Shown here in pieces: positions 51,270 through 59,203 of a stretch of 64,000 nt of DNA; position 1 is the first letter of the stretch; every line of letters begins with the position of its first letter. This DNA is from JBAXTE01 sp038240835. GTDB lineage: Bacteria > Bacteroidota > Bacteroidia > Bacteroidales > WCHB1-69. Location: assembly GCA_038240835.1 (NCBI GenBank), contig JBBRGJ010000001.1, positions 1 to 64,000 of the forward strand. The letters are read 5' to 3'. Made by a program: the position numbers and the translations under genes. The notes beneath the pieces were generated by a model, which made no database searches, was not told the DNA's origin, and saw nothing but the letters and a program-made list of their open reading frames with translations.

Positions 51270-52799
51270 ATGAATGAGATGATATTAATCCTAGATTTTG
51301 GTTCGCAATACACTCAGTTGATTGCGCGAAGAGTTAGAGAACTCAATGTTTATTGTGAAATTCACCCGTATAACAAAATCCCAGCTTTTGGGAGCGAGTT
51401 AAAAGGGGTGATTTTGTCGGGCAGCCCCTTTTCAGTGAGAACAGAGGGAGCGCCTAATCCCGATATTAGCAATATTAGAGGCAAATTTCCAATGTTGGCT
51501 GTTTGTTACGGAGCGCAACTTTTGGCGCAACAAAATGGCGGAACTGTGTTGCCTTCAGAAACTCGTGAATATGGAAGAGCTCATCTTTCATTCGTGAATA
51601 ACCAATCAGATTTATTGCAAGATATTCCTAATGGAAGTCAGGTGTGGATGTCGCACGGAGATACCATTTCGGTAATGCCCGATAATTTTGAAATTATTTG
51701 CAGCACTTCGGATGTAAAAGCGGGTGGATTTAAAATCAAAGGCGAAGATACGTATGGAATTCAATTTCACCCCGAAGTTTATCACTCTACCGATGGAATG
51801 ACGTTGTTGAAAAACTATGTTTATAACATTGCTAAATGCAGCGGAAACTGGACTCCAGATTCATTTGTAGATACCACCATTGCTGAATTAAAAGAAAAAT
51901 TGGGTTCTGATAAAGTTATTTTAGGACTCTCTGGAGGTGTAGATTCATCGGTAGCAGCTGTGCTTTTGCATAAAGCCATTGGCGAAAACTTATATTGTAT
52001 TTTTGTAGATAATGGATTGCTTCGCAAAAATGAATTTCAAGAAGTATTGGATTCGTATCAGCACATGGGTTTGAACGTAAAAGGGGTAAATGCTTCTGCG
52101 GATTTTTATAAAGCGCTTAGCGGAATCACCGAACCCGAAGCAAAACGTAAAGCCATTGGCAAGACATTTATCGATGTATTTGATGCAGAGGCCAAAAAAA
52201 TAGAAAATGTGACTTGGTTGGCACAAGGCACCATTTATCCTGACGTGATTGAATCGTTGTCGGTAAAAGGTCCATCTGCAACCATCAAATCGCATCACAA
52301 TGTGGGCGGACTTCCCGATTATATGAAACTTCAAATTGTAGAACCGCTCAAATCGTTGTTCAAAGATGAGGTGCGTAGGGTAGGAGCTGCGATGGAAATG
52401 TCGGAAACATTGTTGAAACGCCATCCATTTCCTGGTCCAGGACTTGGAATCCGAATTCTAGGAGATATTACACCCGAAAAAGTAGCTATTCTACAAGAAG
52501 TGGATGATGTATTTATCAAACATTTGCGCAATTCGGGTTGGTACGACAAAGTTTGGCAAGCTGGAGTAATGCTCTTGCCAGTTCAAAGTGTAGGCGTAAT
52601 GGGCGACGAACGTACGTATGAAAGCGTAGTAGCCTTGCGAGCAGTAAGTTCCACAGACGGTATGACCGCAGATTGGTCGCACTTGCCTTACGATTTATTA
52701 GCAAAAATTTCAAACGATATAATCAACAAAGTAAAAGGGGTAAACAGAGTAGTCTACGACATCAGCTCAAAACCACCCGCAACCATAGAATGGGAATAA
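51270..52799 (+). CDS. guaA: GMP synthase (glutamine-hydrolysing)
   Basis: GuaA converts XMP to GMP with glutamine and ATP. The 509-residue protein has the class I glutaminase (about 1-190: ILDFGSQYTQLIARRVREL, nucleophile in LAVCYGAQLLAQ, GIQFHPEV), the ATP pyrophosphatase motif LSGGVDSSVAAVL near 220, and the dimerisation domain ending PPATIEWE. The ATG at 51270 or the one at 51279 (MILILDFG) may be used; the -7 box sits so close that the latter may be right. guaB lies 8 kb downstream in the same direction. Confidence 0.96.
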   Translation: MNEMILILDFGSQYTQLIARRVRELNVYCEIHPYNKIPAFGSELKGVILSGSPFSVRTEGAPNPDISNIRGKFPMLAVCYGAQLLAQQNGGTVLPSETREYGRAHLSFVNNQSDLLQDIPNGSQVWMSHGDTISVMPDNFEIICSTSDVKAGGFKIKGEDTYGIQFHPEVYHSTDGMTLLKNYVYNIAKCSGNWTPDSFVDTTIAELKEKLGSDKVILGLSGGVDSSVAAVLLHKAIGENLYCIFVDNGLLRKNEFQEVLDSYQHMGLNVKGVNASADFYKALSGITEPEAKRKAIGKTFIDVFDAEAKKIENVTWLAQGTIYPDVIESLSVKGPSATIKSHHNVGGLPDYMKLQIVEPLKSLFKDEVRRVGAAMEMSETLLKRHPFPGPGLGIRILGDITPEKVAILQEVDDVFIKHLRNSGWYDKVWQAGVMLLPVQSVGVMGDERTYESVVALRAVSSTDGMTADWSHLPYDLLAKISNDIINKVKGVNRVVYDISSKPPATIEWE

Positions 52800-53133
52800 A
52801 GGATTCAGGGTGCAGGGTTTAGGGTTCAGGGTTTCAGGGTTCAAGGTTCAGGGTCAATGGTTTAAGGTTCATGGTGCAGGGTTTGGTTTTAGTTCTACTT
52901 TATTACACGTTCTTCTTATTTATTGTATTCTTTCTTTCACTTCTTGGTTTTGTCACACTGAACAAAGTGAAGTGTCTCTTCTTACTTCTTAATTCTTTCT
53001 TTCTTCTTTTCACGTTTCACTTTTCACAACTCAAAAACACAAAGTCCTCTATAAACTACTTCTTACTTCTTACTTCTGTATTCTTTCTTCTTCTCACTCG
53101 TCACTTCTTCTTTCATATTCACATTTTAAAACT
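52800..53133. repeat. 334-bp gap with GGTTCAGGG repeats
   Basis: No gene is seen. 52801-52885 is a degenerate array of GGTTCAGGG-type units. The following GGTGCAGGG ... TTTTAGTTCTACTTTATTAC stretch (52865-52930) closely matches 23271-23340. The rest is pyrimidine-rich. Confidence 0.75.
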
Positions 53134-54840
53134 ATGAAACACATTTTAAAATTCTTATTCCTGTTGACGCTTGTTTTTTCAAGTGTTGTCATTATTGCGC
53201 AAGTAAATAATGTTAAAAGTACTCGTATAGAGAATATTAACGGCAAATCTTATTACATTCATACCGTTGAAAAAGGTCAAACGCTGTATGGGATTTCCAA
53301 GATATATGCCGTTTCGGTGGATGAGATTTTAGAATATAACTCCGAAGCAGCTTCTGGTTTGAAAAAAGGGATGGATTTGAAGATTCTAACCAAACAGAAT
53401 ATGGGAACCCCAATCGTTCCAGAAATTAAAAATCCAGTAGTGGTTGCTCCGAAAAAATCCGACAGTGTCAAAGATAGTATCATTCAACATGTTGTAAAAC
53501 AGGGAGAAACATTGTATTCAATTTCTGCTAATTACAAAGTGTCTGTGACTGATCTAAAAAAATGGAATGCCAATTTAACCGATCAGATTTCTGTGGGTGA
53601 TACTATTTTGGTTCGTTTGCTGAATAAAAAAGATCAGGTAAACAATGCTCATATTGTTGAAATTATCAACAAAGGCGTGGATGTTGAACCCAAAGCAATT
53701 CCCTTAGATACGGTTAAAAAAGAGATTACTCCCACCGTTGTATCTAAATCATTCCGTGGTTATTATGAAGTTGCGTTGATGGTTCCATTTATGCTTTCTG
53801 ATATAGCAAATTCGGAATCCATTAGATCAATTAAAGATCTTGAATCTGAAAAATCTTTTGAATTTATTCAGTTTTACGAATCCTTTCTCATTGCGTTCAA
53901 GCAATTTGAAAAATTAGGCGTAAAAGTCACATTGAGAGTGTATGATATTACGAGTGATACCAACCGATTGAATAAAGTGCTCAACTCGCTTGATTTTCAA
54001 AATGTAGACATGATCATTGGACCATTTTTTACCTCTACCTACAAAGTGGCTTCCAATTGGGCAAAAAAAAACCAAGTATATATTGTCAATCCATTTTCGC
54101 ATCGTGATGATCTATTTGTGGATAATCCATTCACCATCAAATTAGTCTCTTCGGATAAAAGTCAGTCGCTTAAAATAGCTCAATATTGCAACTCCTTGTC
54201 CTCCGACGCAAATGTGGTTGTGGTTCATAATGGAACGGCTGATGAGAAGAAATTTTTATCACTTCTAAAGCAAGCATTTGCCACAGTTGCCAACAAAATT
54301 AGTGTGAAAGATGTTTTGTATAGTCAAAAAGGAATTGGTGGTGTAAGCGAGAAAATGGTGTCTGGTAAAATGAATATTGTGATCTCATTGCTTTCCAAAG
54401 AGGCGGTGGTTACTAACTTTGTTAGAAGATTGTATGAGCTAAAACGTGAGAATTTAATTCTTTTAGCACCCGATTCTTGGGAGAAATTTGACAACATTGA
54501 GACAGATTATTTTGAGTCGTTACACTTGCATCTATTTGATGGCTATTTTGTGGATTATTCGAATGAAAACTCAATTAAATTTGTCGAAGAATTTAGAGCA
54601 CAATACAATACAGAACCAGATATCAACAAATACGCTTTTCAGGGGTATGATATCTGTACTTATTTTGTGGGAGCGCTCATCAAAGATGGTTATTCCTGGA
54701 CCGAAAAATTAAATGATTATCACCCAGAGCTAATCAGTACAAAAATCAAATTACATCGAATAGACGAGAATTCTGGTTGGGAAAACACTGAATTACAAAT
54801 ATTCAAAATTGAAAATTATAAATTTGTGTCAGCTCAATAA
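53134..54840 (+). CDS. LysM protein with periplasmic-binding-like domain
   Basis: The 568-residue exported protein has a signal peptide ending IIAQ (about residue 23). Two LysM domains that bind peptidoglycan follow at about 37-85 (YIHTVEKGQTLYGISKIY) and 113-160 (HVVKQGETLYSISANYKV). A C-terminal region (about 210-568) resembles type I periplasmic-binding proteins of the amino-acid/LivJ class (VALMVPFML, YDITSDTNRLNKVL, MIIGPFFTSTYKVAS, YAFQGYDICTYFVGAL). It may be a cell-wall sensor or amidase-activating protein; the ligand is unknown. No operon partner is evident. Confidence 0.85.
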   Translation: MKHILKFLFLLTLVFSSVVIIAQVNNVKSTRIENINGKSYYIHTVEKGQTLYGISKIYAVSVDEILEYNSEAASGLKKGMDLKILTKQNMGTPIVPEIKNPVVVAPKKSDSVKDSIIQHVVKQGETLYSISANYKVSVTDLKKWNANLTDQISVGDTILVRLLNKKDQVNNAHIVEIINKGVDVEPKAIPLDTVKKEITPTVVSKSFRGYYEVALMVPFMLSDIANSESIRSIKDLESEKSFEFIQFYESFLIAFKQFEKLGVKVTLRVYDITSDTNRLNKVLNSLDFQNVDMIIGPFFTSTYKVASNWAKKNQVYIVNPFSHRDDLFVDNPFTIKLVSSDKSQSLKIAQYCNSLSSDANVVVVHNGTADEKKFLSLLKQAFATVANKISVKDVLYSQKGIGGVSEKMVSGKMNIVISLLSKEAVVTNFVRRLYELKRENLILLAPDSWEKFDNIETDYFESLHLHLFDGYFVDYSNENSIKFVEEFRAQYNTEPDINKYAFQGYDICTYFVGALIKDGYSWTEKLNDYHPELISTKIKLHRIDENSGWENTELQIFKIENYKFVSAQ

Positions 54841-54911
54841 TTTTTGTGTCAATTTAGTACAAAGAAAGAAGAGGTATCAAAGAAAGAATGTGACGAGCTT
54901 CGCTCCGTTAC

Positions 54912-55002
54912 TCCCGAAAAAACAGAAATCTCTGATTTCATTTTTTTTCGAGGATCCACGAAAAAATAACAATCCGCCAGTTGGCGGATTTATTTTTCGG
55001 GA
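54912..55002. repeat. Nested palindromic element, copy 1
   Basis: The element opens with TCCCGAAAAAA and closes with TTTTTCGGGA. Inside are a GAAATC-TCT-GATTTC hairpin (54925-54939), the central TTTCGAGGATCCACGAAAA segment, and a perfect hairpin AATCCGCCA-GT-TGGCGGATT (54971-54990). Related copies lie at 56520-56615 and 56626-56669. Confidence 0.7.
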
Positions 55003-55053
55003 CCCGTTACCCCGTCACCTCTTCGTACTTCGTTATTTTTTCTTTAAAATCAG

Positions 55054-55416
55054 TTACATCCCAGCCTGAAAAGCATCCTTTATAATTTTGATATCCTGTT
55101 GTTTGGAGTTGTACAACACTGAAACAATATCAAAACGAAACTCTTCCATTATGTCATACTTTTCGGCATAGTGATTGGCTGCACGAATTAGAAAAAACTG
55201 TTTCTTTTTGGTGACAAAAGTTTCGGGCTCTCCAAAATAGTTTGTTTGACGAGTTTTTACTTCTACCAAGACAATCATATTATCCTCCTTCGCAATGATG
55301 TCTACTTCATCGTTTCCGTATCTCCAATTGGTGTGTAAAATTTCATATCCAAGTTTCCTTAGTTCGGCTAAAGCAAGCTCTTCGCCCGCTTTTCCTAAAT
55401 CGTTGTGTTCTGCCAT
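55054..55416 (-). CDS. yraN: YraN family (UPF0102) predicted endonuclease
   Basis: The 120-residue protein has the family features GKAGEELALAELRKLGYEIL, the NWRYGNDEVDIIAKED segment with the PD-(D/E)XK-type Asp, and VLVEVKTRQTNYFG with the E-x-K. The family is nuclease-like in fold with an unsettled cellular role. It lies 3 bp downstream of the LD-carboxypeptidase gene and is probably co-transcribed. Confidence 0.92.
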   Translation of the reverse strand: MAEHNDLGKAGEELALAELRKLGYEILHTNWRYGNDEVDIIAKEDNMIVLVEVKTRQTNYFGEPETFVTKKKQFFLIRAANHYAEKYDIMEEFRFDIVSVLYNSKQQDIKIIKDAFQAGM

Positions 55417-55419
55417 CGG

Positions 55420-56325
55420 TTAATTGTTAAAGGTTAAAGTGCTCGACTCTTTTGTGACTGAAAGGGTTACTTCGGCTCCCATTTTTAAAGCAAAATTTTG
55501 GTCAATATGTCCGGCTGGAAATCCAAAACAGACTGGAAATGAAAACTCTTTCACGGACTCATGAATTATCTCTTCGGCTGTTTTCCCAAAAGGGACTGTA
55601 TTGTCGTGCATATCAGACATTCCGCCAACGATGAGACCTATTAAGTTCTTGATTTTTCCACTTCTTTTTAAAGAGAGAATCATTCGGTCGATGTGATAGA
55701 GATATTCATCTAAATCTTCCAAAAACAGTATTTTTCCATCGGTGTTAATGTCCGAAATAGATCCTTGTAAACTGTATAATATGGATAAGTTTCCCCCAAT
55801 CAAAACTCCTTTTGATTGACCAATTCTGTTCATTGGAGTATTGGAAAACGAGTAGGAGAGAGGTTTCCCGGTGAGTGCGTTCAAAAGTGTGTTCACCGAT
55901 TCATTACTTGAGCCATCAACTGGGAAATTGATGGGCATGGTGCTGTGGATTGTTTTTAGTCCCAAGTGATGAAGATGAGCATGTAAAACGGTGACATCGC
56001 TATACCCACAAATCCATTTTGGAGCTGATAACAGTGGGGTGAAATCAATAGAATCAATGATTCTAGCAGTTCCATAACCGCCTCTAGTACAAATTATTGC
56101 TTTGACTTTGGGGTGCTTGATAAGATATTCAAAATCTTCTGTTCTTTGTTCGTCAGAACCTGCAAATTGATTTTCGGCAGCATAAATATTTGGAGGAGTA
56201 ACAACATTAAATCCTTGGTTTTTAAGAAAAATAATGACAGGTTCGAGTTCGGTTTTGGTTATTTTTCGGGCTGTGGAAACAAGTCCAATCGTATCGCCAA
56301 TGGATAAATATTCTGGAGTAATCAT
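55420..56325 (-). CDS. ldcA: LD-carboxypeptidase, S66 family
   Basis: LdcA removes the terminal D-alanine from recycled muropeptide tetrapeptides in the cytoplasm. The 301-residue protein has GDTIGLVSTARKI, ICTRGGYGTARI, the nucleophile Ser in CGYSDVTVLHA, the Glu in FLEDLDEYLYHIDRM and the His in GFPAGHIDQN, the S66 Ser-Glu-His triad. No signal peptide is present. A -7 box TATATTTG lies 22 bp upstream. Confidence 0.92.
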   Translation of the reverse strand: MITPEYLSIGDTIGLVSTARKITKTELEPVIIFLKNQGFNVVTPPNIYAAENQFAGSDEQRTEDFEYLIKHPKVKAIICTRGGYGTARIIDSIDFTPLLSAPKWICGYSDVTVLHAHLHHLGLKTIHSTMPINFPVDGSSNESVNTLLNALTGKPLSYSFSNTPMNRIGQSKGVLIGGNLSILYSLQGSISDINTDGKILFLEDLDEYLYHIDRMILSLKRSGKIKNLIGLIVGGMSDMHDNTVPFGKTAEEIIHESVKEFSFPVCFGFPAGHIDQNFALKMGAEVTLSVTKESSTLTFNN

Positions 56326-56346
56326 CTTTATCTATTTATTTAGATG

Positions 56347-56354
56347 CAAATATA
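56347..56354 (-). promoter_or_regulatory. -7 box TATATTTG of ldcA-yraN
   Basis: CAAATATA on the plus strand reads TATATTTG on the minus strand, 21 bp upstream of the ATG at 56325. Confidence 0.55.
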
Positions 56355-56767
56355 CATTTTATTTATCCTAAATGAATTAATTGTAATTTAAAAAAACGAA
56401 CTTAGCTAGAAGAAAGAGGTGCCAAAGTGACGAGTGACGAGTGACAGAGCGGAGTCTCGCTTTTCGCCGGTCTCGCTTCGCGGTCACTCGTCACCTGTCA
56501 CTTCCCTCCATCGTCGCTTTCCCGAAAAAAAGAGCAGCCTAATGGCTGATCGTTTTTTTTCGAGGATCCACGAATTTTTACAAAATCTCTCCGCCGCGGC
56601 GGATTAAAATTCGGGACGCGGTCACTCCCGAAAAAACAATCCGCCAGTATGTGGATTTATTTTTCGGGACCCGTTACCTTCCTTCATCGTCACTTTTTCC
56701 TACAAACAATGAACATTGCTTTGTTAGCAAAAAAAAACAAAATACAATATTGAAAAACAAAACACGT

Positions 56768-56775
56768 TAATTTTG
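56768..56775 (+). promoter_or_regulatory. -7 box TAATTTTG of the exbB operon
   Basis: It matches TAnnTTTG and ends 28 bp before the ATG at 56804. TTG at 56750-56752 is a possible -33 element with a somewhat short 15-bp spacer. Confidence 0.5.
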
Positions 56776-56803
56776 CATCATCAAATATTAAATTTAAAAG
56801 TAT

Positions 56804-57520
56804 ATGCTAAATACAATTTTGTTACAAGTCACAAAGGCAGGTGAGGCAGTGGCTGAAAATGTTTCCAATGCTCCAGTTGCAGCTCCTCAACAGTTTGAAT
56901 CTTTGAATATTTGGAGTTTGACGTTAAAAGGGGGATGGATTATGATCCCATTGGCTCTTATGTCAATTCTTGCCATCTATATTTTTGTGGAACGTTTTAT
57001 TACGTTGAACAAAGCCGGAAAGGATGATCCAAATTTCATGAACAACATTCGTGATTTTATCCACAATGGCCGTTTGGATTCTGCGGTGGCTCTTTGTAAA
57101 AACAATCAAACTCCGTTGGCACGAATGATTGAAAAAGGGTTGACTCGTCTAGGGAAACCATTAAATGATATCAATGCTGCCATCGAGAATGTAGGAAAAT
57201 TAGAAGTAACACGATTGGAAAAAAACATTGCGGCTTTAGCAACCATTGCAGGTGCAGGTCCAATGCTTGGTTTTTTGGGAACAGTTACTGGGATGGTGAA
57301 AGCTTTTTACGACATGGCCAAAGCTGGGAATAATATTGATATTCAATTACTTTCGAGTGGTATTTACGAAGCAATGGTTACCACTGTTGGTGGACTTGTA
57401 GTTGGTATTATAGCGTATATTTGTTACAATATATTGGTTGCAAGAGTTGAAAAAGTGGTCTATATCTTAGAAGCTCGAACCACTGAATTTATGGATTTAT
57501 TAAATGAGCCAGTAGCTTAA
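56804..57520 (+). CDS. exbB: MotA/TolQ/ExbB proton-channel protein
   Basis: This 238-residue inner-membrane protein energises TonB with the proton gradient. Helices lie near residues 42-66, 140-165 and 185-207. The conserved cytoplasmic and pore segments are RLEKNIAALATIAGAGPMLG, LGTVTGMVKAFYDMA and SGIYEAMVTTVGGLVVGI. ExbD- and TonB-like genes follow at short spacing, making a complete energy-transduction operon that could serve the two TonB-dependent receptors in this window. Confidence 0.93.
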   Translation: MLNTILLQVTKAGEAVAENVSNAPVAAPQQFESLNIWSLTLKGGWIMIPLALMSILAIYIFVERFITLNKAGKDDPNFMNNIRDFIHNGRLDSAVALCKNNQTPLARMIEKGLTRLGKPLNDINAAIENVGKLEVTRLEKNIAALATIAGAGPMLGFLGTVTGMVKAFYDMAKAGNNIDIQLLSSGIYEAMVTTVGGLVVGIIAYICYNILVARVEKVVYILEARTTEFMDLLNEPVA

Positions 57521-57541
57521 TTTATTTAAAATAGGATAGTT

Positions 57542-57958
57542 ATGGCATTAAAAACCAGAAATAAGAGAAATATTGAGTTTAGTACCGCTTCTATGTCGGA
57601 TTTGGTGTTTTTATTACTCATTTTTTTTATGATTACATCGACATTGGTGAGTCCAAATGCAATTAAACTTTTGTTGCCAAATAGCACCGGTCAAGTTAAA
57701 TCTCCAAAGACCATGAACGTTTATGTGAGGGCTCCCGATGAATTTTATGTGGAAGAAAATCGTGTGCCTTTGGAAGAACTTTCTTTAAAGATTCAAGAAA
57801 ACTTGGTTGGTCAACCTGATGATGCAACCGTTGTTTTACGTTCCGACAAAGAAGCAGCTGTTCAGTTGGTTGTAAATGTAATTGATGCGGTGAACAAAAT
57901 AAATGAACAGTACCAAAAAAAGTACAAAGTTATTTTGGCAACAAATCCACAGAAATAA
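57542..57958 (+). CDS. exbD: Biopolymer transport protein ExbD/TolR
   Basis: The 138-residue protein has one N-terminal helix (SDLVFLLLIFFMITSTLV, about 18-36) containing the essential Asp of ExbD/TolR, followed by a small periplasmic domain (VVLRSDKEAAVQLVVNVIDA). It pairs with the ExbB protein encoded 21 bp upstream. Confidence 0.93.
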   Translation: MALKTRNKRNIEFSTASMSDLVFLLLIFFMITSTLVSPNAIKLLLPNSTGQVKSPKTMNVYVRAPDEFYVEENRVPLEELSLKIQENLVGQPDDATVVLRSDKEAAVQLVVNVIDAVNKINEQYQKKYKVILATNPQK

Positions 57959-57994
57959 CGTTAAACCTTATAGATCAAATCAAATTAGTGCAAT

Positions 57995-58699
57995 ATGTTA
58001 AAGATAAGCAATCAACATAAGGGAATTATTGGAACCGTGGTGTTTCATTGTCTTTTATTGCTCTGTTTCTTTTTTATGGGGTTTAAAACTCCATTACCTT
58101 TGCCCGAAGAGATTGGTACAGAGATAGATATGGGCGGTGGTGGCGGTGGTTCATCCAGTTCTGATGTAAGTACACCTGCATCATCCAGTCCCGAAGATTA
58201 TGCTACCCAAAATTCTGAAGAATCGACAGCATTGACTAATAATAAAAATAAAGTCATCAGAAAAAATGTCGATAACAAAGTGGTAGAACCCAAAGTGGAT
58301 GAACGTTTTATCTATAAAAAATCAAATAATAATGGTTCTGGCAATGGGAACGGCAATGGAAATGGTCCTGGCACTGGTCCCGGAAGTGGTCCTGGTGATG
58401 GAGGCGGAAATGGTCCCGGTCACGGTCCTGGCAATGGTCCTGGATTTTCTTTGAATGGAAGAAGTGCCAAAAGTTTGCCCGCTCCCGATTTTAGCAACAT
58501 ACAAGGAAAGGTAGTCGTTAGAATTAAAGTAGATCCAAATGGGAAAGTGATTGACGCAGAAGCAATTTCAAAAGGTTCAACCATTGCAAATAATAAAGTT
58601 TGGAAAAAATGTGAAGAATATGCAATGAGAGCAAAATTCAGTGCAAAATCTGATGCGCCGGATGTACAGCAAGGAACGATTACTTATATTATTGAGTAA
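57995..58699 (+). CDS. TonB-like energy transducer with Gly-rich linker
   Basis: The 234-residue protein has one N-terminal helix (about 12-30), an Asn/Ser-rich stretch, and a linker of about 40 residues built of repeating G-N, G-P and G-x units (about 110-150). It ends in a TonB C-terminal-like domain (FSNIQGKVVVRIKVDPNGKV, about 165-234). It replaces the usual Pro/Lys-rich TonB spacer by a Gly-rich one. The gene closes the exbB-exbD operon and is followed by a strong terminator. The C-terminal domain is short, but the position supports a TonB role. Confidence 0.85.
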   Translation: MLKISNQHKGIIGTVVFHCLLLLCFFFMGFKTPLPLPEEIGTEIDMGGGGGGSSSSDVSTPASSSPEDYATQNSEESTALTNNKNKVIRKNVDNKVVEPKVDERFIYKKSNNNGSGNGNGNGNGPGTGPGSGPGDGGGNGPGHGPGNGPGFSLNGRSAKSLPAPDFSNIQGKVVVRIKVDPNGKVIDAEAISKGSTIANNKVWKKCEEYAMRAKFSAKSDAPDVQQGTITYIIE

Positions 58700-58725
58700 T
58701 AGTTTTGTAGATATATTTCTAAAAT

Positions 58726-58765
58726 AAAAAAATGCTCAAGTATCGAAATATTTGAGCATTTTTTT
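58726..58765 (+). terminator. Rho-independent terminator of the exbB-exbD-tonB operon
   Basis: AATGCTCAA (58731-58739) pairs with TTGAGCATT (58752-58760). The stem is extended by A5/T5 on either side and a T tract follows. It lies 27 bp past the tonB-like stop. Confidence 0.88.
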
Positions 58766-58939
58766 TATGAAATCTTTTTAGGGGGAGAAGTGAACAGGTG
58801 AGTGAAGCTCGTTCTGAAAGAGGTGACGGAGTAACGGGGTAACGGGGTAACGGAGCGAAGCTCGTCTGAAGAAGTGGCCGAGTGGCGGAGTAGCCGAGTG
58901 GCGGAGTGGAGCGAAGCTCGACTGGCCTCGCAAGAGTCT

Positions 58940-59001
58940 CGCTTCGCGCCCGGACTCGCTTGCGCATCGTCGCTTCGCGCCCGGACTCGCTTGCGCATCG
59001 T
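58940..59001 (+). repeat. Perfect tandem duplication of 31 bp
   Basis: The segment starting CGCTTCGCGCCCGGACTCGC occurs at 58940-58970 and directly again at 58971-59001 with no difference, inside the GC-rich dispersed repeat. Confidence 0.85.
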
Positions 59002-59203
59002 CGCTTTGCGGTCACTCCGTTACTCCGTAGCCCCGTCACCTTCTTCACTCGTCACCCCGTTACTTTTTTCTCAAAGTATTATTTTTTTTTCTACTTTTGC
59101 AGCAAGACAAAAGTGACATTAAAAATAGGATCTTAGAAGGAAAAAAGGTTCATCTTTTTCGACAAAATATTTTTTTTAAAAAGAGTAAATCAATTGCTTA
59201 ATT

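Larger units (their letters stand above)
56326..56803. repeat. 478-bp intergenic region with two nested palindromic elements
   Basis: No gene is seen. After the ldcA promoter come GTGACGAGTGACGAG-type GC-rich repeats (about 56419-56510). Then element copy 2 (56520-56615), with hairpins CAGCC-TAAT-GGCTG and the perfect palindrome TCCGCCGCGGCGGA (56590-56603), and element copy 3 (56626-56669), with a decayed AATCCGCCA hairpin. The exbB promoter follows. Confidence 0.75.
58700..59203. repeat. 504-bp gap with GC-rich dispersed repeat
   Basis: No credible gene is seen. After the terminator, 58795-59060 is a GC-rich repeat mosaic. The unit at 58862-58980 is nearly identical to 60553-60670. A 31-bp segment is perfectly duplicated in tandem (58940-58970 and 58971-59001). 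TACTTTTG at 59092-59099 may be the folC -7 box, and CAAGACAAAAGTGACA (59103-59118) is shared with 9666-9681. Confidence 0.75.

Noticed and set aside
52810..53137. Short open frames between guaA and the LysM gene
   Set aside because: They translate GGTTCAGGG repeats and pyrimidine tracts; no family features.
54809..55069. Open frame after the LysM gene
   Set aside because: It reads through a nested palindromic element and lacks coding character.
58765..59136. Several overlapping open frames in the GC-rich repeat after the tonB-like gene
   Set aside because: They run in both directions through a dispersed repeat rich in Arg and Ser codons, recur beside folC, and show no protein family features.
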